From NCBI RefSeq assembly GCF_003987395.1, contig NZ_PIPT01000009.1, forward strand, positions 62,001-126,000: a stretch of 64,000 nucleotides of DNA, read 5' to 3'. The first letter of the stretch is position 1. Every line of letters starts with the position of its first letter. This DNA comes from Pseudidiomarina aquimaris. GTDB taxonomy: Bacteria; Pseudomonadota; Gammaproteobacteria; Enterobacterales; Alteromonadaceae. Below the pieces are notes generated by a model that saw nothing but the letters and a program-made list of their open reading frames with translations, made no database searches and was not told where the DNA came from. This document shows positions 10,132-20,023 of this stretch, piece after piece. The translations under genes and the position numbers were made by a program.

Positions 10132-11202
10132 ATGGGGCTGTTTGGTCTAGGTAAAAAACCTGGTCTAGGCATCGATATCGGAACTGATGCGATTAAAGCA
10201 GTGGAAATTGTACCACAAGGCGACAGCTATGAGATTGTGCGTGTCGCCGAGGCGCAACTTCCCAAGAATCTTATCACCGACGATGAAATTACTGACATTG
10301 ACAAGGTTGCACGCGCCTTAAAGCAAACTCGAAAAGCTTTGGGTACGCGCGCACTCGATGTCGTAAGTTCTGTTTCCGGTAGCCAAGCGATTTCAAAGCA
10401 AATCGCTGTCGCTTTGGAACTCGATGACGAAGCCATCTCCGAGAAAATTGAAACTGAAGCCGAAGCGTTGATTCCGTATCCGCTAGCTGAAGTCCGTTAT
10501 GACTTCGAAAGCCTCGGCGAGCATCCGACCATGCCGGGTCAACAACGTGTTCTGGTAACTGCAACCCGAACCATGAGTGTTGATACGCGCGTGCAAGCCC
10601 TTGAAGAGGCTGGTTTCAAAGTTCGTATTATGGATGTCGACAATCAAGCGATCCTGCGCGCCTGTGACCATGTCATGCCGCATTTGTATCCCGATTTATA
10701 TGACCACAAGCTACCGCTTTTAGTTCTCGATATCAGTGGCGCAGCCGTGCAGATGATTGTCATCGGCGGCGGTGAAGTTATCTACACACGCTATCAAAGT
10801 GGTGGCCTGAGCAGTCTTATCAGTGCGCTCGATAATGATGGCGAAGTGGACCATGGCGAACTACTCGCGAAACTACGCGCCGATGAAACCGATGAGTTTT
10901 CACCACTGGTACTACAGGACTTTTTGGGCAATATGTGGGCACAAGTCAGTCGCGGCATGCAAATCTATCGCAGTAACGCGACCAAAAAAGACTTTGCAGG
11001 TATTGTGTTAGTCAACAGCGGTGCCATGCTGCCTATGATCGCCAACATGCTCGCCGAGCAAGTTGACTATCCAGTGATCAGTTTGAATCCATTCGAACAT
11101 TTTCCCTTGCCAAGTAAATTGGAACATTTAACCCCCCACGGACCTCGGTTTGTTGAGGCTTTGGGATTAGCGTTACGGAGCTTTACAGAATGGCACACGT
11201 AA
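10132..11202 (+). CDS. pilM: Type IV pilus inner-membrane platform protein PilM
   Basis: Actin-like cytoplasmic protein that binds the N-terminal tail of PilN and links the pilus alignment complex to the assembly platform. The 356-residue sequence opens with GLFGLGKKPGLGIDIGTDAIKAVEI, the FtsA/actin-type phosphate-1 motif GIDIGTDAIK, and carries the later VLDISGAAVQM strand. It is the first gene of pilMNOPQ; its end overlaps the pilN start by 13 bases. GGGAGA precedes the ATG. Confidence 0.95.
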   Translation: MGLFGLGKKPGLGIDIGTDAIKAVEIVPQGDSYEIVRVAEAQLPKNLITDDEITDIDKVARALKQTRKALGTRALDVVSSVSGSQAISKQIAVALELDDEAISEKIETEAEALIPYPLAEVRYDFESLGEHPTMPGQQRVLVTATRTMSVDTRVQALEEAGFKVRIMDVDNQAILRACDHVMPHLYPDLYDHKLPLLVLDISGAAVQMIVIGGGEVIYTRYQSGGLSSLISALDNDGEVDHGELLAKLRADETDEFSPLVLQDFLGNMWAQVSRGMQIYRSNATKKDFAGIVLVNSGAMLPMIANMLAEQVDYPVISLNPFEHFPLPSKLEHLTPHGPRFVEALGLALRSFTEWHT

Positions 11203-11777
11203 ACCTACTCCCATGGCGCGACATAGCGCGCCAACGCGCCAAGCAAAAGTTTGGCATTCAAGCATTTATCGCGCTCGCAATAGCAGCGTTGTTGGTTTTT
11301 ATTGCTTACAAAGTCATCCAAGACTTCCAACAACAACAGCGTGCACGTAATCAGTTTTTGACGTCGCAAATTACGATTCTTGATGCCCAAATAGCTGAGA
11401 TTCAAGACATCAATGAGAAAAAAGACGACATCGTGAACCGTATGGAATTGATTCAGTCGTTGCATCAAGATCGCAATACCGCAATTCGCGTGATTAATGA
11501 ATTGTCTGCGCGCGTTCCCGACGGCGTACACATTATGCAAATTGAAAAGCGCGGGAATCAGCTAAGTCTGCGAGGGCGTTCAGTATCAAACAACCGCGTA
11601 TCCGAATTCCTTCGTGCGATGACCGAGTCTGATACTTTTGTGAATCCGGTGTTACGCGAAATCTCATCGGATGCCGGCGAAACTGAAGGCCCAACGCGCT
11701 ACAGCGCATTTTCACTGAGCGTATCAATTCGTAAACCGGGCACTGGGCCAACGCCTGCAAATGGAGGTGCATCATGA
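11190..11777 (+). CDS. pilN: Type IV pilus protein PilN
   Basis: Bitopic inner-membrane protein of the PilMNOP alignment complex. The 195-residue protein starts MAHVNLLPWRD, the conserved NLLPWR motif that inserts into PilM, followed by one membrane span (about 24-45) and a coiled periplasmic region rich in Q, R and D. It overlaps pilM by 13 bases and pilO by 4 (ATGA), so translation is probably coupled. Confidence 0.94.
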   Translation: MAHVNLLPWRDIARQRAKQKFGIQAFIALAIAALLVFIAYKVIQDFQQQQRARNQFLTSQITILDAQIAEIQDINEKKDDIVNRMELIQSLHQDRNTAIRVINELSARVPDGVHIMQIEKRGNQLSLRGRSVSNNRVSEFLRAMTESDTFVNPVLREISSDAGETEGPTRYSAFSLSVSIRKPGTGPTPANGGAS

Positions 11778-12367
11778 GTAAATCGATGAACCTACGTGAA
11801 CTCGATATTAATGAAATTCCGTTTTGGCCCGCACCATTTCGGTTTGGAGCGCTGCTGCTGCTCGTGATCGTATGTTTAGGGTTGGCCTATCACTTTTTGC
11901 TCTCCGATGAATGGGGCGCCTACAAGCGTGAACAAGCTAAAGAGCAGCAACTTAAAGATGACTATCGCGTTAAGTATCAAACAGCGGTAAATCTACCGGT
12001 TTATCGCGAACAGCTGGCACAGCTGAATAAAGATCTCGAAGTCTTACTGGATATGCTGCCATCAGACGATGAAACCGCGCGCCTGCTGGATGACATAACC
12101 TTAGTCGGCACCCGCAGTGGCTTGGAGTTCGACCGTATTGAGTGGTTACAAGCGCAACCGCGTGAGTTTTATACAGCACTACCCATTCGTATCGATTTAA
12201 GTGGCGAATATCATCAAATTGGTGACTTTATTGGTCAAATAGCTGGCTTACATCGGATCATCAACGTGAAGGATTTCACCTTACAAGCGGGTGATTTCGG
12301 TAGCGCGCTGACCTTGAATATTACTGCCGAAACCTATCGCCAGAAAACCTTGAGGGCTGAGCAATGA
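11774..12367 (+). CDS. pilO: Type IV pilus protein PilO
   Basis: Partner of PilN; both are bitopic inner-membrane proteins whose periplasmic ferredoxin-like domains pair. The 197-residue sequence has a short cytoplasmic N-terminus with the typical LRELDINEIPFWPAPFR, one membrane span (about 28-48), then a coiled coil and a C-terminal alpha/beta domain. It overlaps both pilN and pilP by 4 bases. Confidence 0.94.
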   Translation: MSKSMNLRELDINEIPFWPAPFRFGALLLLVIVCLGLAYHFLLSDEWGAYKREQAKEQQLKDDYRVKYQTAVNLPVYREQLAQLNKDLEVLLDMLPSDDETARLLDDITLVGTRSGLEFDRIEWLQAQPREFYTALPIRIDLSGEYHQIGDFIGQIAGLHRIINVKDFTLQAGDFGSALTLNITAETYRQKTLRAEQ

Positions 12368-12906
12368 TGAAACGTTGGCCACTCATACTTTGCACAGCAA
12401 CACTGCTCACCGCTTGTAGCCAAGCGAGCCAGCAAGATTTGGTTGCGTATACAGAACAAGTAAAAACCAGTTCGGTTCCAACCGCGCCGCCTTTACCAGA
12501 GATGCCTGAATTGGAGCGCGTCACCTACACCGGTACTAATTTTCGCAACCCTTTTGAGCCAGCGCCACTCAATGCGCCAGCTCCAGGGCAGAATACACCG
12601 GGTTGTCCGCAGCCCAACCTTGAACGCGAACGTGAAGAGCTTGAGTCGTTAGGCTTGGATCAGTTCACCTTGGTAGGCTCTATGCGCACCAATAGCGAAG
12701 GTCAGGTTGCACTAGTGAGTACCAATCAAGGTCGCCTCTATCGCGTTGCGATGGGAGATTATATGGGCCTAAACTTAGGTCAAGTTACACAAATTACCCC
12801 AGAATTTATAATGATAACTGAATGGGTTCCAGCCGGTGATGGCTGTTGGCAACAACGAGATACCGCACTGCGCCTACCGGGTACACAAGGGAGTTCAGAT
12901 CTATGA
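12364..12906 (+). CDS. pilP: Type IV pilus lipoprotein PilP
   Basis: Inner-membrane lipoprotein that links PilNO to the secretin PilQ. The signal peptide ends in the lipobox LLTAC (Cys about residue 18 from ATG 12364). The body has the conserved YxGTNFRNPFEP segment and a C-terminal beta domain (LDQFTLVGSM...) that binds PilQ. The 180-residue length is usual. Its stop overlaps the pilQ start as ATGA. Confidence 0.93.
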   Translation: MMKRWPLILCTATLLTACSQASQQDLVAYTEQVKTSSVPTAPPLPEMPELERVTYTGTNFRNPFEPAPLNAPAPGQNTPGCPQPNLEREREELESLGLDQFTLVGSMRTNSEGQVALVSTNQGRLYRVAMGDYMGLNLGQVTQITPEFIMITEWVPAGDGCWQQRDTALRLPGTQGSSDL

Positions 12907-15002
12907 CGTACGCAATCCGCTTCTTGATGCTCACACTGCTATTGCCAATGCTGGCAAGCGCAAACGAGCTAGTACGTATCGAACAAATTCCACTGGCTAA
13001 CGATCGCTTCAACTTAGAAGTGCATTTTAATGAAGCAGTGAAGGCGCCCGTTGTTCGACGTAGTGACAACCCTTTGGTGCATGAGTTTCTGCTCATGGGA
13101 ACGGCAAATGAACTTGGTGATGGCGTTCAGCAGCTCGCCAACCACCCATTGCTACGCAACGTTACCATTGAACAACAACGTGAAGACACGCTATTACGTG
13201 TTGAAACGACCCAGCCACTCGAGCATTTAATGAGTCGCTACGAAGGCGTCATGGTACTGGTGTTCGTCGAAAGTGACGAGGCCAGTGGACAACAGCAAAC
13301 CGCAGCAGTAACAACGACCGAGCCAAGCGCACCTGCCACTGAACCAGAGCAAGCGCCGGTCACCGAAGCACCTGAACAATACGAAGCAGAGCCGCAACCA
13401 GCTGTTGTGACCACCTCTGCTGCCGAGCAGCGCAGCATGGACGATGCCGGTCCGCGTATTAACGACATCGACTTTACCCGTCTGCCTGATGACGTTGCGT
13501 TATTGCGCGTTAACCTTAGTGATGAAGGAATTGACCATGAGGCACGCGTGCGCGGCAACCGTCTAGAGTTGACGCTCTATGACACCGACATCGACGATGA
13601 CTTGCTCTACGTGTTAGATGTCAGCCAGTTCGCAACCCCTATTGCGCACATTGAAACCTTCCGCGAGGGCGGTGATGCTGTCATTACGATTACCGGTAAG
13701 ACTGCGTTCCGTCATCAGCTTGAGCAAATCGATGGATCCTTGAACCTCAAGTTTGAAGAGCCGATGGAGGTTGTGGTCGATGATGGCTCACAACGTCCTA
13801 TTTCATTGAACTTCCAGAATGTTCCAGTACGTCAATTGCTGCAAATCCTAGCTAACGAGAATGACTTGAACTTGGTTGCCAGCGAGTCAGTGTCGGGTAA
13901 TATCACCTTGCGCCTTGAAAATGTTCCCTGGGAGCGCGCGCTGAACACTATCTTGCGTGTAAAAGGCCTATCCAAGCGCCTTGATGGCAACATTCTCATT
14001 GTTGCGCCTGCGGACGAGCTTGCTGAGCGCGAAGCACAGGAACTGGAAGCGAAACAGCGCTTATCACAACTCGCTCCACTGGAAAGTACCTATATTCAGA
14101 TCAACTATGCGAAAGCCGCTGATATCGCTGCGATTCTACGAAATGAAAGCTCCGACTTACTATCTGAGCGTGGTGCAGTTACCGTCGATGAACGCACCAA
14201 CACTTTGCTAGTGCGCGATACACCTCGTCAGATCGAAGAAGTCGAAGCGATGGTGAAAACCTTAGACGTAGCGGTCAAGCAAGTGGTCATCGAAGCACGG
14301 ATGGTAACGGTACGTGACAATATCAGTGACGAACTCGGTATCAACTGGGGTATCGGCAACGACAATGCTGGCGGCCCTGACCTTTGGGGTTCGAACACCA
14401 ACACGTCGACTGACTTGAACGTTAACTTACCGGTCTCTAATCCAGCAGCAACTATTGGCTTCCAAATTGCCAAACTCGCTGATGGCCGTATTCTCGACCT
14501 AGAGCTCTCGGCTTTAGAACGCGAGAATAAAGGTGAAGTCATCGCCAGTCCGCGGATTACCACAGCGAACCAGAAGAAGGCCTACATCGAACAAGGTACC
14601 GAGATCCCTTATGTGGAAAGTGCATCATCAGGTGCAACCTCGGTACAGTTCAAAAAGGCCGTACTCGGGCTTGAGGTAACACCGCAAATCACCCCAGACA
14701 ACCGCGTTATTATGGACTTGGTTATCACCCAGAACACGCGTGGTGAAACAGTATCAACACCAACCGGTCCTGCGGTCTCTATCGATACCCAAGAAATTGG
14801 TACGCAGGTATTGGTCGAGAATGGCGAGACCATTGTGCTGGGCGGTATTTATCAACAACAAATCTTGAATGACATTACCAAGGTTCCAGTATTGGGCGAC
14901 ATCCCATACGTTGGCGTGCTGTTCCGTAGCGACAGTCAAATCAATGAAAAGCGTGAACTGCTTATCTTTGTAACGCCACGGATTGTAATGTCGACGCCGT
15001 AA
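12903..15002 (+). CDS. pilQ: Type IV pilus secretin PilQ
   Basis: Outer-membrane secretin through which the pilus leaves the cell. I start it at ATG 12903 (699 residues) because this gives an ATGA overlap with pilP and a clean signal peptide ending at LASANE; an in-frame start at 12846 would lie inside pilP. Two AMIN domains precede a Thr/Pro/Glu/Ala-rich linker (about 120-180), then the STN domain (SLNFQNVPVRQLLQILA), the N1 domain, and the secretin core ending VPVLGDIPYVGVLFRSD and KRELLIFVTPRI. Last gene of the pil operon. Confidence 0.96.
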   Translation: MTYAIRFLMLTLLLPMLASANELVRIEQIPLANDRFNLEVHFNEAVKAPVVRRSDNPLVHEFLLMGTANELGDGVQQLANHPLLRNVTIEQQREDTLLRVETTQPLEHLMSRYEGVMVLVFVESDEASGQQQTAAVTTTEPSAPATEPEQAPVTEAPEQYEAEPQPAVVTTSAAEQRSMDDAGPRINDIDFTRLPDDVALLRVNLSDEGIDHEARVRGNRLELTLYDTDIDDDLLYVLDVSQFATPIAHIETFREGGDAVITITGKTAFRHQLEQIDGSLNLKFEEPMEVVVDDGSQRPISLNFQNVPVRQLLQILANENDLNLVASESVSGNITLRLENVPWERALNTILRVKGLSKRLDGNILIVAPADELAEREAQELEAKQRLSQLAPLESTYIQINYAKAADIAAILRNESSDLLSERGAVTVDERTNTLLVRDTPRQIEEVEAMVKTLDVAVKQVVIEARMVTVRDNISDELGINWGIGNDNAGGPDLWGSNTNTSTDLNVNLPVSNPAATIGFQIAKLADGRILDLELSALERENKGEVIASPRITTANQKKAYIEQGTEIPYVESASSGATSVQFKKAVLGLEVTPQITPDNRVIMDLVITQNTRGETVSTPTGPAVSIDTQEIGTQVLVENGETIVLGGIYQQQILNDITKVPVLGDIPYVGVLFRSDSQINEKRELLIFVTPRIVMSTP

Positions 15003-15005
15003 TCC

Positions 15006-15034
15006 TTGCTTAAATGGCTGTGACTTGCGATAAT
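15006..15034 (+). promoter_or_regulatory. Promoter of aroKB
   Basis: TTGCTT (15006-15011) and GATAAT (15029-15034) are separated by exactly 17 bp just after pilQ. The leader before aroK is then about 85 nt. A 9-base inverted repeat (GCTGTGACT at 15017-15025, AGTCACAGC at 15090-15098) spans most of the gap. No U-rich terminator after pilQ is visible. Confidence 0.55.
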
Positions 15035-15126
15035 CCCGCCTCTTTTTGGTTGGGTTAAGGAAGGTCAAACAGACACTCCGGATTCCGTGAGTCACAGCTA
15101 TTAAACGAGTGATGTAAAGCAAAGAT

Positions 15127-15645
15127 ATGGCTGAAAAACGTAACATTTTCTTAGTGGGCCCCATGGGGGCAGGCAAAAGCACCATTGGTCGACAGTTAGC
15201 TCGGCAACTTCACCTCGAATTTTTCGACTCGGATGCAGAAATCGAGCGCCGTACCGGTGCAGACATTGCCTGGGTCTTTGAGCTCGAAGGCGAAGAAGGC
15301 TTTCGTGCGCGAGAAGAAAAAGTTATCGAAGAACTGACCGAGAACACGGGTATTGTGTTAGCCACTGGCGGCGGCTCGATCTTAAGTAAAGAAAGTCGCA
15401 ATCGCTTATCGGCACGCGGTATTGTGGTTTATCTACAAACTCCCATCGAAAAACAACTCGCGCGTACGCAGCGCGACAAACGTCGCCCACTTATTGCTGA
15501 GGCTGACGACCCGCGTGCGGTACTCGAAGAATTAGCTGAACAACGCAACCCACTTTACGAGGAAATCGCTGATGTAGTGGTGCGCACCGACGAGCAAAGT
15601 GCTAAGTTTGTGGTCGACAAGATTATTGAACAAGTAGGCCTCTAA
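15127..15645 (+). CDS. aroK: Shikimate kinase I
   Basis: Phosphorylates shikimate at O3 in the pathway to chorismate. The 172-residue protein has the Walker A loop GPMGAGKST at residues 11-19, the DSDAEIE segment with the shikimate- and Mg-binding aspartates, FRAREE and the ATGGGS loop. It is 14 bases upstream of aroB, the common gammaproteobacterial pair after pilQ. Confidence 0.96.
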   Translation: MAEKRNIFLVGPMGAGKSTIGRQLARQLHLEFFDSDAEIERRTGADIAWVFELEGEEGFRAREEKVIEELTENTGIVLATGGGSILSKESRNRLSARGIVVYLQTPIEKQLARTQRDKRRPLIAEADDPRAVLEELAEQRNPLYEEIADVVVRTDEQSAKFVVDKIIEQVGL

Positions 15646-15659
15646 CGACGGAGTGGCAC

Positions 15660-16772
15660 ATGACAGCGAAGCAAGCGACCGACCATAACTTATCGCGCAT
15701 ACGTGTTGGGCTTGCAGAGCGTAGCTATCCAATTTACATCGGTCGGCAACTGTTCGAACAGTTGTCGCAGCTCCTTCCCAAGCTCCCTAAGCAAATCTGT
15801 ATTATTACTAACGCCACCGTCGCTGCACACTATCTAGAGCCAGTACTGGCATCCCTAGGGGGCGAACATACCTTTTTAATCCATGAAATCGAGGATGGTG
15901 AGCATGCCAAAAGCTTGGCGAGCTATGGCGCTATCATGGACGCGCTGATCGCGCACAGCTTTAATCGAGATTGCGCGATCATTGCTCTCGGAGGTGGTGT
16001 GGTAGGTGATTTAGCCGGTTTTGTCGCCGCGACCTTCCAGCGCGGAGTTGACCTCTATCAGTTCCCAACCACATTACTGGCACAAGTCGACTCATCGGTT
16101 GGTGGTAAGACGGCCGTCAATCATCCCGGTGGTAAGAATCTTATCGGCGCCTTTTATCAGCCGCAGACGGTGGTGATTAGCACCGACTGTCTGAGTACAC
16201 TTGAGCCCCGGGATTACGCCTCAGGTCTCGCTGAAGTGATCAAGTACGGAATTATCTACGACGCTGACTTTTTTGCCTGGCTCGAAGCCAATAAAGCAAA
16301 GCTAAATGCCCGCGACAGCAAAGCACTCAGCTACGCAATCCAATGTTCCTGCCAGATCAAAGCCGATATCGTCGCCCAGGATGAGCGTGAACAAGGGCTG
16401 CGCGCGTTGCTTAATCTTGGCCATACCTTCGGGCACGCAATCGAGGCCGAACTCTATGAAGATTGGCGTCATGGCGAAGCAGTCGCCGCTGGTACCATGA
16501 TTGCGGCCGAGTATATGCGCCAGCAAGGCGAGCTAGACGCCGCGGCAGTTACTCGTATCGAGACTCTGCTAAAGACATTTGCGCTGCCGATTCGTGCCCC
16601 TAAGCTAGCGGAAACACGGTGGCAAGAGCTGATGTATCGTGATAAAAAGGTTCAGGCTGGTGCGCTACGACTGGTGTTACCGACTGCGATTGGTAACGCT
16701 GAGTTACGCACAGTTACCGATTGGCCGTCCGTGTGGTCGGCGATCGAAGCCATGACAGAAACATCTCAATAG
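15660..16772 (+). CDS. aroB: 3-dehydroquinate synthase
   Basis: NAD- and metal-dependent enzyme that cyclises DAHP to 3-dehydroquinate, the second shikimate-pathway step. The 370-residue sequence has the NAD-site GGGVVGDLAGF, then FPTTLLAQVDSSVGGKTAVN, and the metal-ligand histidines in NLGHTFGHAIE and WRHGEAVAAG. It follows aroK closely and precedes dam by 15 bases, so aroK-aroB-dam is probably one transcript. Confidence 0.96.
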   Translation: MTAKQATDHNLSRIRVGLAERSYPIYIGRQLFEQLSQLLPKLPKQICIITNATVAAHYLEPVLASLGGEHTFLIHEIEDGEHAKSLASYGAIMDALIAHSFNRDCAIIALGGGVVGDLAGFVAATFQRGVDLYQFPTTLLAQVDSSVGGKTAVNHPGGKNLIGAFYQPQTVVISTDCLSTLEPRDYASGLAEVIKYGIIYDADFFAWLEANKAKLNARDSKALSYAIQCSCQIKADIVAQDEREQGLRALLNLGHTFGHAIEAELYEDWRHGEAVAAGTMIAAEYMRQQGELDAAAVTRIETLLKTFALPIRAPKLAETRWQELMYRDKKVQAGALRLVLPTAIGNAELRTVTDWPSVWSAIEAMTETSQ

Positions 16773-16787
16773 GCTTGGACCACAACC

Positions 16788-17663
16788 GTGAAGAAGAAAC
16801 ATCGCGCCTTTTTAAAGTGGGCGGGCGGCAAATACAATCTCGTAGAACCTATCACGGCACTCCTTCCTGCTGGAAACAAGCTTGTTGAACCCTTTGTGGG
16901 TGCTGGCTCGGTATTTTTAAATACCGATTACCCAAGCTATGTTTTGAACGATGTGAACCCTGACTTGATCGCACTTTTTAAGTTCATCAAACGTCGACCA
17001 CAGACCTTCATTACCGATGCGCGGAAATTGTTCACCGCACAGACCAATTCGACAGAAGCTTATTACGCGCTTCGGCAAAACTTTAACGACAGTAACGATG
17101 CGTACGAACGCGCGTTATTGTTTCTGTACTTGAACCGTCACGGCTATAACGGCCTCTGTCGCTACAATCAGTCCGGTGGCTTTAATGTGCCGTTCGGGCA
17201 ATACCGCAAGCCCTATTTCCCACAAGCGGAGATAGAAATCTTTGCTGAGAAAGCCCAACGGGCGACTTTTACCTGTATGAGTTTCGAGAAGGTGTTTCGA
17301 CGCGCGCGTAAAGGCGACGTTATCTACTGCGATCCGCCTTACGCCCCCTTGAGTGCCACGGCGAACTTCACCAGCTACGCGACCACGGGCTTTAGCTTGG
17401 ATCAGCAGCATGAGCTCGCACGTCGCGCTGCGCATGCCGCTCATAAGCGCAAGATTCCAGTATTGATCAGCAACCATGACACGGATCTGACACGCCTCCT
17501 CTATGCCGATGCTGACCTCCAAAGCTTGCAGGTATCTCGCTTTATCAGTCCGAAGGCCGACGGTCGCACGAAAGTCGCCGAATTACTCGCACTCTATACA
17601 CCTAATCTTGCCGCGAGCAACGTCATTTCATTGGCACAGGTTAAACGTAAGGTTGCGCCATGA
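16788..17663 (+). CDS. dam: DNA adenine methyltransferase
   Basis: Methylates adenine in GATC, used for mismatch-repair strand choice and replication control. The 291-residue protein starts with GTG at 16788, has KWAGGKYNLVEPI (KWAGGK at 10-15, the AdoMet motif), the FVGAGSVFLN loop, and the catalytic DPPY at 182-185 (CDPPYAPLS). The order aroB-dam is that of E. coli, without damX between. Its stop overlaps the next start (ATGA). Confidence 0.95.
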   Translation: MKKKHRAFLKWAGGKYNLVEPITALLPAGNKLVEPFVGAGSVFLNTDYPSYVLNDVNPDLIALFKFIKRRPQTFITDARKLFTAQTNSTEAYYALRQNFNDSNDAYERALLFLYLNRHGYNGLCRYNQSGGFNVPFGQYRKPYFPQAEIEIFAEKAQRATFTCMSFEKVFRRARKGDVIYCDPPYAPLSATANFTSYATTGFSLDQQHELARRAAHAAHKRKIPVLISNHDTDLTRLLYADADLQSLQVSRFISPKADGRTKVAELLALYTPNLAASNVISLAQVKRKVAP

Positions 17664-18118
17664 CTGCACCATTAAGTTGGTTTACCAAATCCTTTGCTGA
17701 GCTCACCACTGTTGAGCTTTACGAAATACTGCAATTACGTCAAGCGGTGTTCGTTGTTGAGCAGACCTGCCCCTATCTGGATGCGGATGGGGCTGACGAC
17801 CAAGCCTATCATTTGTATGCGCGCTCTGAAGATGGTGCCATCGTTGCCTATGCGCGCCTGTTCTTACCCACTGAACAGGCACCCCATAGCCGCATTGGTC
17901 GCGTTATCAGCGCAGGTACCGTACGCCGCCAAGGCCTCGGCCGCGAACTTATGCGCAGAGCCATCACTTGGTGCGAAGAGCAAGCGCCACATACCCCTAT
18001 TCGCCTCGGGGCACAGGTTTATTTGCGCAAGTTTTATCAAGATTTTGGCTTCACTGAGATCAGTGCAGAATATCTTGAAGACGACATTCCGCATGTTGAT
18101 ATGGAGCGTCGTTCGTGA
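17660..18118 (+). CDS. ElaA-like GNAT acetyltransferase
   Basis: A 152-residue GNAT protein of the ElaA family; its substrate is unknown. Family marks are the opening LRQAVFVVEQTCPYLDADGAD, close to the ElaA pattern with a conserved cysteine, and the acetyl-CoA loop VRRQGLGRELM. It overlaps dam and rsmJ by four bases at each end, so it is read as part of the aroK-dam-rsmJ transcript. Confidence 0.85.
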   Translation: MTAPLSWFTKSFAELTTVELYEILQLRQAVFVVEQTCPYLDADGADDQAYHLYARSEDGAIVAYARLFLPTEQAPHSRIGRVISAGTVRRQGLGRELMRRAITWCEEQAPHTPIRLGAQVYLRKFYQDFGFTEISAEYLEDDIPHVDMERRS

Positions 18119-18795
18119 CCATCACGGAAGCCTTTCAGCTTAAGCAAACGCCACAAGGGCTTGGATTAAGCTGGCGTGATCACCCTGAAATGACACCGCT
18201 CGTCATTGATTTCTTAAGTGGCAAACAAGCGTTTCGTGGCCAGCAAGCCAATCGCAAAGATGAAGCCATCGCTCGGGCCTGCCTCCTTACTAAGGCGACG
18301 AGTGAGCAGCCTTTCACTATCTTAGATGCCACCGCTGGCTTGGCGCGCGACGCATGGGTACTGGTACAACTTGGTGCGCGTGTCACACTCAATGAACGCC
18401 AGCCCATGGTGCACGAACTCTTGGTGGATGCCTTGCAACGCCTCTATAACGAACATCCTGACTATCAAGAAAGACTCGAGCTTGCGCCAACCCAGTCTCT
18501 ACAGGCCTTTGCCGACGACAGTTTTGACGTGGTTTACTTGGATCCGATGTATCCCAAAGGCGAGCGCAAACAAAAAGCGGCCGTCAAAAAAGACATGCAG
18601 ATGTTTCAGCAATTGGTGGGGAGTGATCTTGATGCCGATGAACTACTCGCCCCTGCGCTGCGCATTGCCCGCAAACGGGTGGTGGTCAAGCGCCCGCAAC
18701 ACGCAGATTTTCTTGCGCAACAAAAGCCAAGCCACCAAGTGATTAGCAAGAAGCACAGGTTCGATATCTACGTGACCCAAGGCACGACAATATGA
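18115..18795 (+). CDS. rsmJ: 16S rRNA (guanine-1516-N2)-methyltransferase RsmJ
   Basis: AdoMet-dependent methyltransferase of G1516 in 16S rRNA (YhiQ family). The start is GTG at 18115, overlapping the previous gene. The 226-residue sequence shows LDATAGLARDAWVLVQLGA (AdoMet motif I) and the catalytic VVYLDPMYPKG (a DPMYP variant of NPPY). In E. coli it is next to prlC; here it is between elaA-like and yhiN-like genes with 4-base overlaps. Confidence 0.92.
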   Translation: MTITEAFQLKQTPQGLGLSWRDHPEMTPLVIDFLSGKQAFRGQQANRKDEAIARACLLTKATSEQPFTILDATAGLARDAWVLVQLGARVTLNERQPMVHELLVDALQRLYNEHPDYQERLELAPTQSLQAFADDSFDVVYLDPMYPKGERKQKAAVKKDMQMFQQLVGSDLDADELLAPALRIARKRVVVKRPQHADFLAQQKPSHQVISKKHRFDIYVTQGTTI

Positions 18796-20000
18796 GTCAG
18801 TGCCAGCAGTATGACGTCGTTATTATCGGTGCCGGTGCCGCAGGCCTGCACTGCGCATGGCAAGCGGCCGCCCGCGGTTTGCAAGTGCTGGTAATTGACC
18901 ATGCCAAACAAGCGGGTAAAAAGATCCTCATTTCAGGAGGGGGGCGCTGTAATTTCACCAATATGTACGCCAGCCCAGAGAATTACCTCAGCGCTAACCC
19001 GCATTTCTGTAAGTCCGCACTCAGTCGCTACACTCAATGGGACTTTATTGCCCTGGTAGAAAAGCACGGCATCGCCTATCACGAAAAAACCTTAGGCCAA
19101 CTGTTCTGTGACAACAGTGCGAAAGACATCGTGCGCATGCTGCTAGATGAGTGCGACCAGTATGGCGCAAAGGTGAAATTACGTACCGAGATACAAGACG
19201 TCAGCCATGACGGCGAGGTGTTCAATATTAACACTGAACACGGAGCCTTCGTTGCACCAAAACTCGTTGTGGCCTGCGGCGGCCTGTCCATGCCAAAGCT
19301 AGGCGCCACGCCATTTGGTTATCAGCTAGCGGAACAGTTTGGTCACCGTATTTTACCGGTGCGTGCTGGCCTTGTTCCCTTCACCCTGCATGACGAAACC
19401 AAGCAAGCGTTTGGCGAACTTTCAGGACTCTCACTCGATGTGGTCGCTAGCAATGAGCGCGCTAGCTTCAAAGAGGCTATGTTGTTTACACATCGCGGCC
19501 TAAGCGGCCCCTCCATGTTGCAGCTTTCCTCCTATTGGCACCCCGGTGAAACCTTTAGCGTAGATCTACTACCGGGTCACGATGCCATGCAAGAGCTGCA
19601 GCAGTTGCGCCAGCAAAAGCCCAAGCAAAGCCTCCACACCGCGTTACAGTCGTGGTTTCCGAAGCGCTTTGCGCAATTATTCGCTGACCAACAGCAATGG
19701 CCTGAACGTAAGCTCGCGGATTGCAGTAACGCTTTGTTAGCCGAGGTGGCCCAACAGCTCCACCACTGGCAAGTCAAACCGAATGGCACTGAGGGTTATC
19801 GTACCGCCGAAGTTACGCTTGGCGGCGTGGATACCGATGAATTGAGCTCAAAGACTATGCAAAGCAAGTTGCAGCCGGGGCTCTTTTTTATTGGCGAAGT
19901 CGTCGATGTGACCGGCTGGCTGGGCGGGTACAATTTTCAATGGGCGTGGGCGAGCGCCCACGCTTGCGCCGAAAGTTTAGCGTTAAACGTTGTAAAATGA
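18792..20000 (+). CDS. YhiN/HI0933-type FAD-dependent oxidoreductase
   Basis: A 402-residue flavoprotein of the HI0933/YhiN family, role not established. It has the N-terminal dinucleotide loop VVIIGAGAAGLHCAW (about 9-23), the family signature KKILISGGGRCNFTN, and the C-terminal FAD contact FIGEVVDVTGWLGGYNFQWAWASAHA. Overlaps rsmJ by 4 bases and precedes the amidoligase gene by 23 bp. Confidence 0.9.
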   Translation: MSQCQQYDVVIIGAGAAGLHCAWQAAARGLQVLVIDHAKQAGKKILISGGGRCNFTNMYASPENYLSANPHFCKSALSRYTQWDFIALVEKHGIAYHEKTLGQLFCDNSAKDIVRMLLDECDQYGAKVKLRTEIQDVSHDGEVFNINTEHGAFVAPKLVVACGGLSMPKLGATPFGYQLAEQFGHRILPVRAGLVPFTLHDETKQAFGELSGLSLDVVASNERASFKEAMLFTHRGLSGPSMLQLSSYWHPGETFSVDLLPGHDAMQELQQLRQQKPKQSLHTALQSWFPKRFAQLFADQQQWPERKLADCSNALLAEVAQQLHHWQVKPNGTEGYRTAEVTLGGVDTDELSSKTMQSKLQPGLFFIGEVVDVTGWLGGYNFQWAWASAHACAESLALNVVK

Positions 20001-20023
20001 GTCAGATGCTTTAACGTGAAGCT

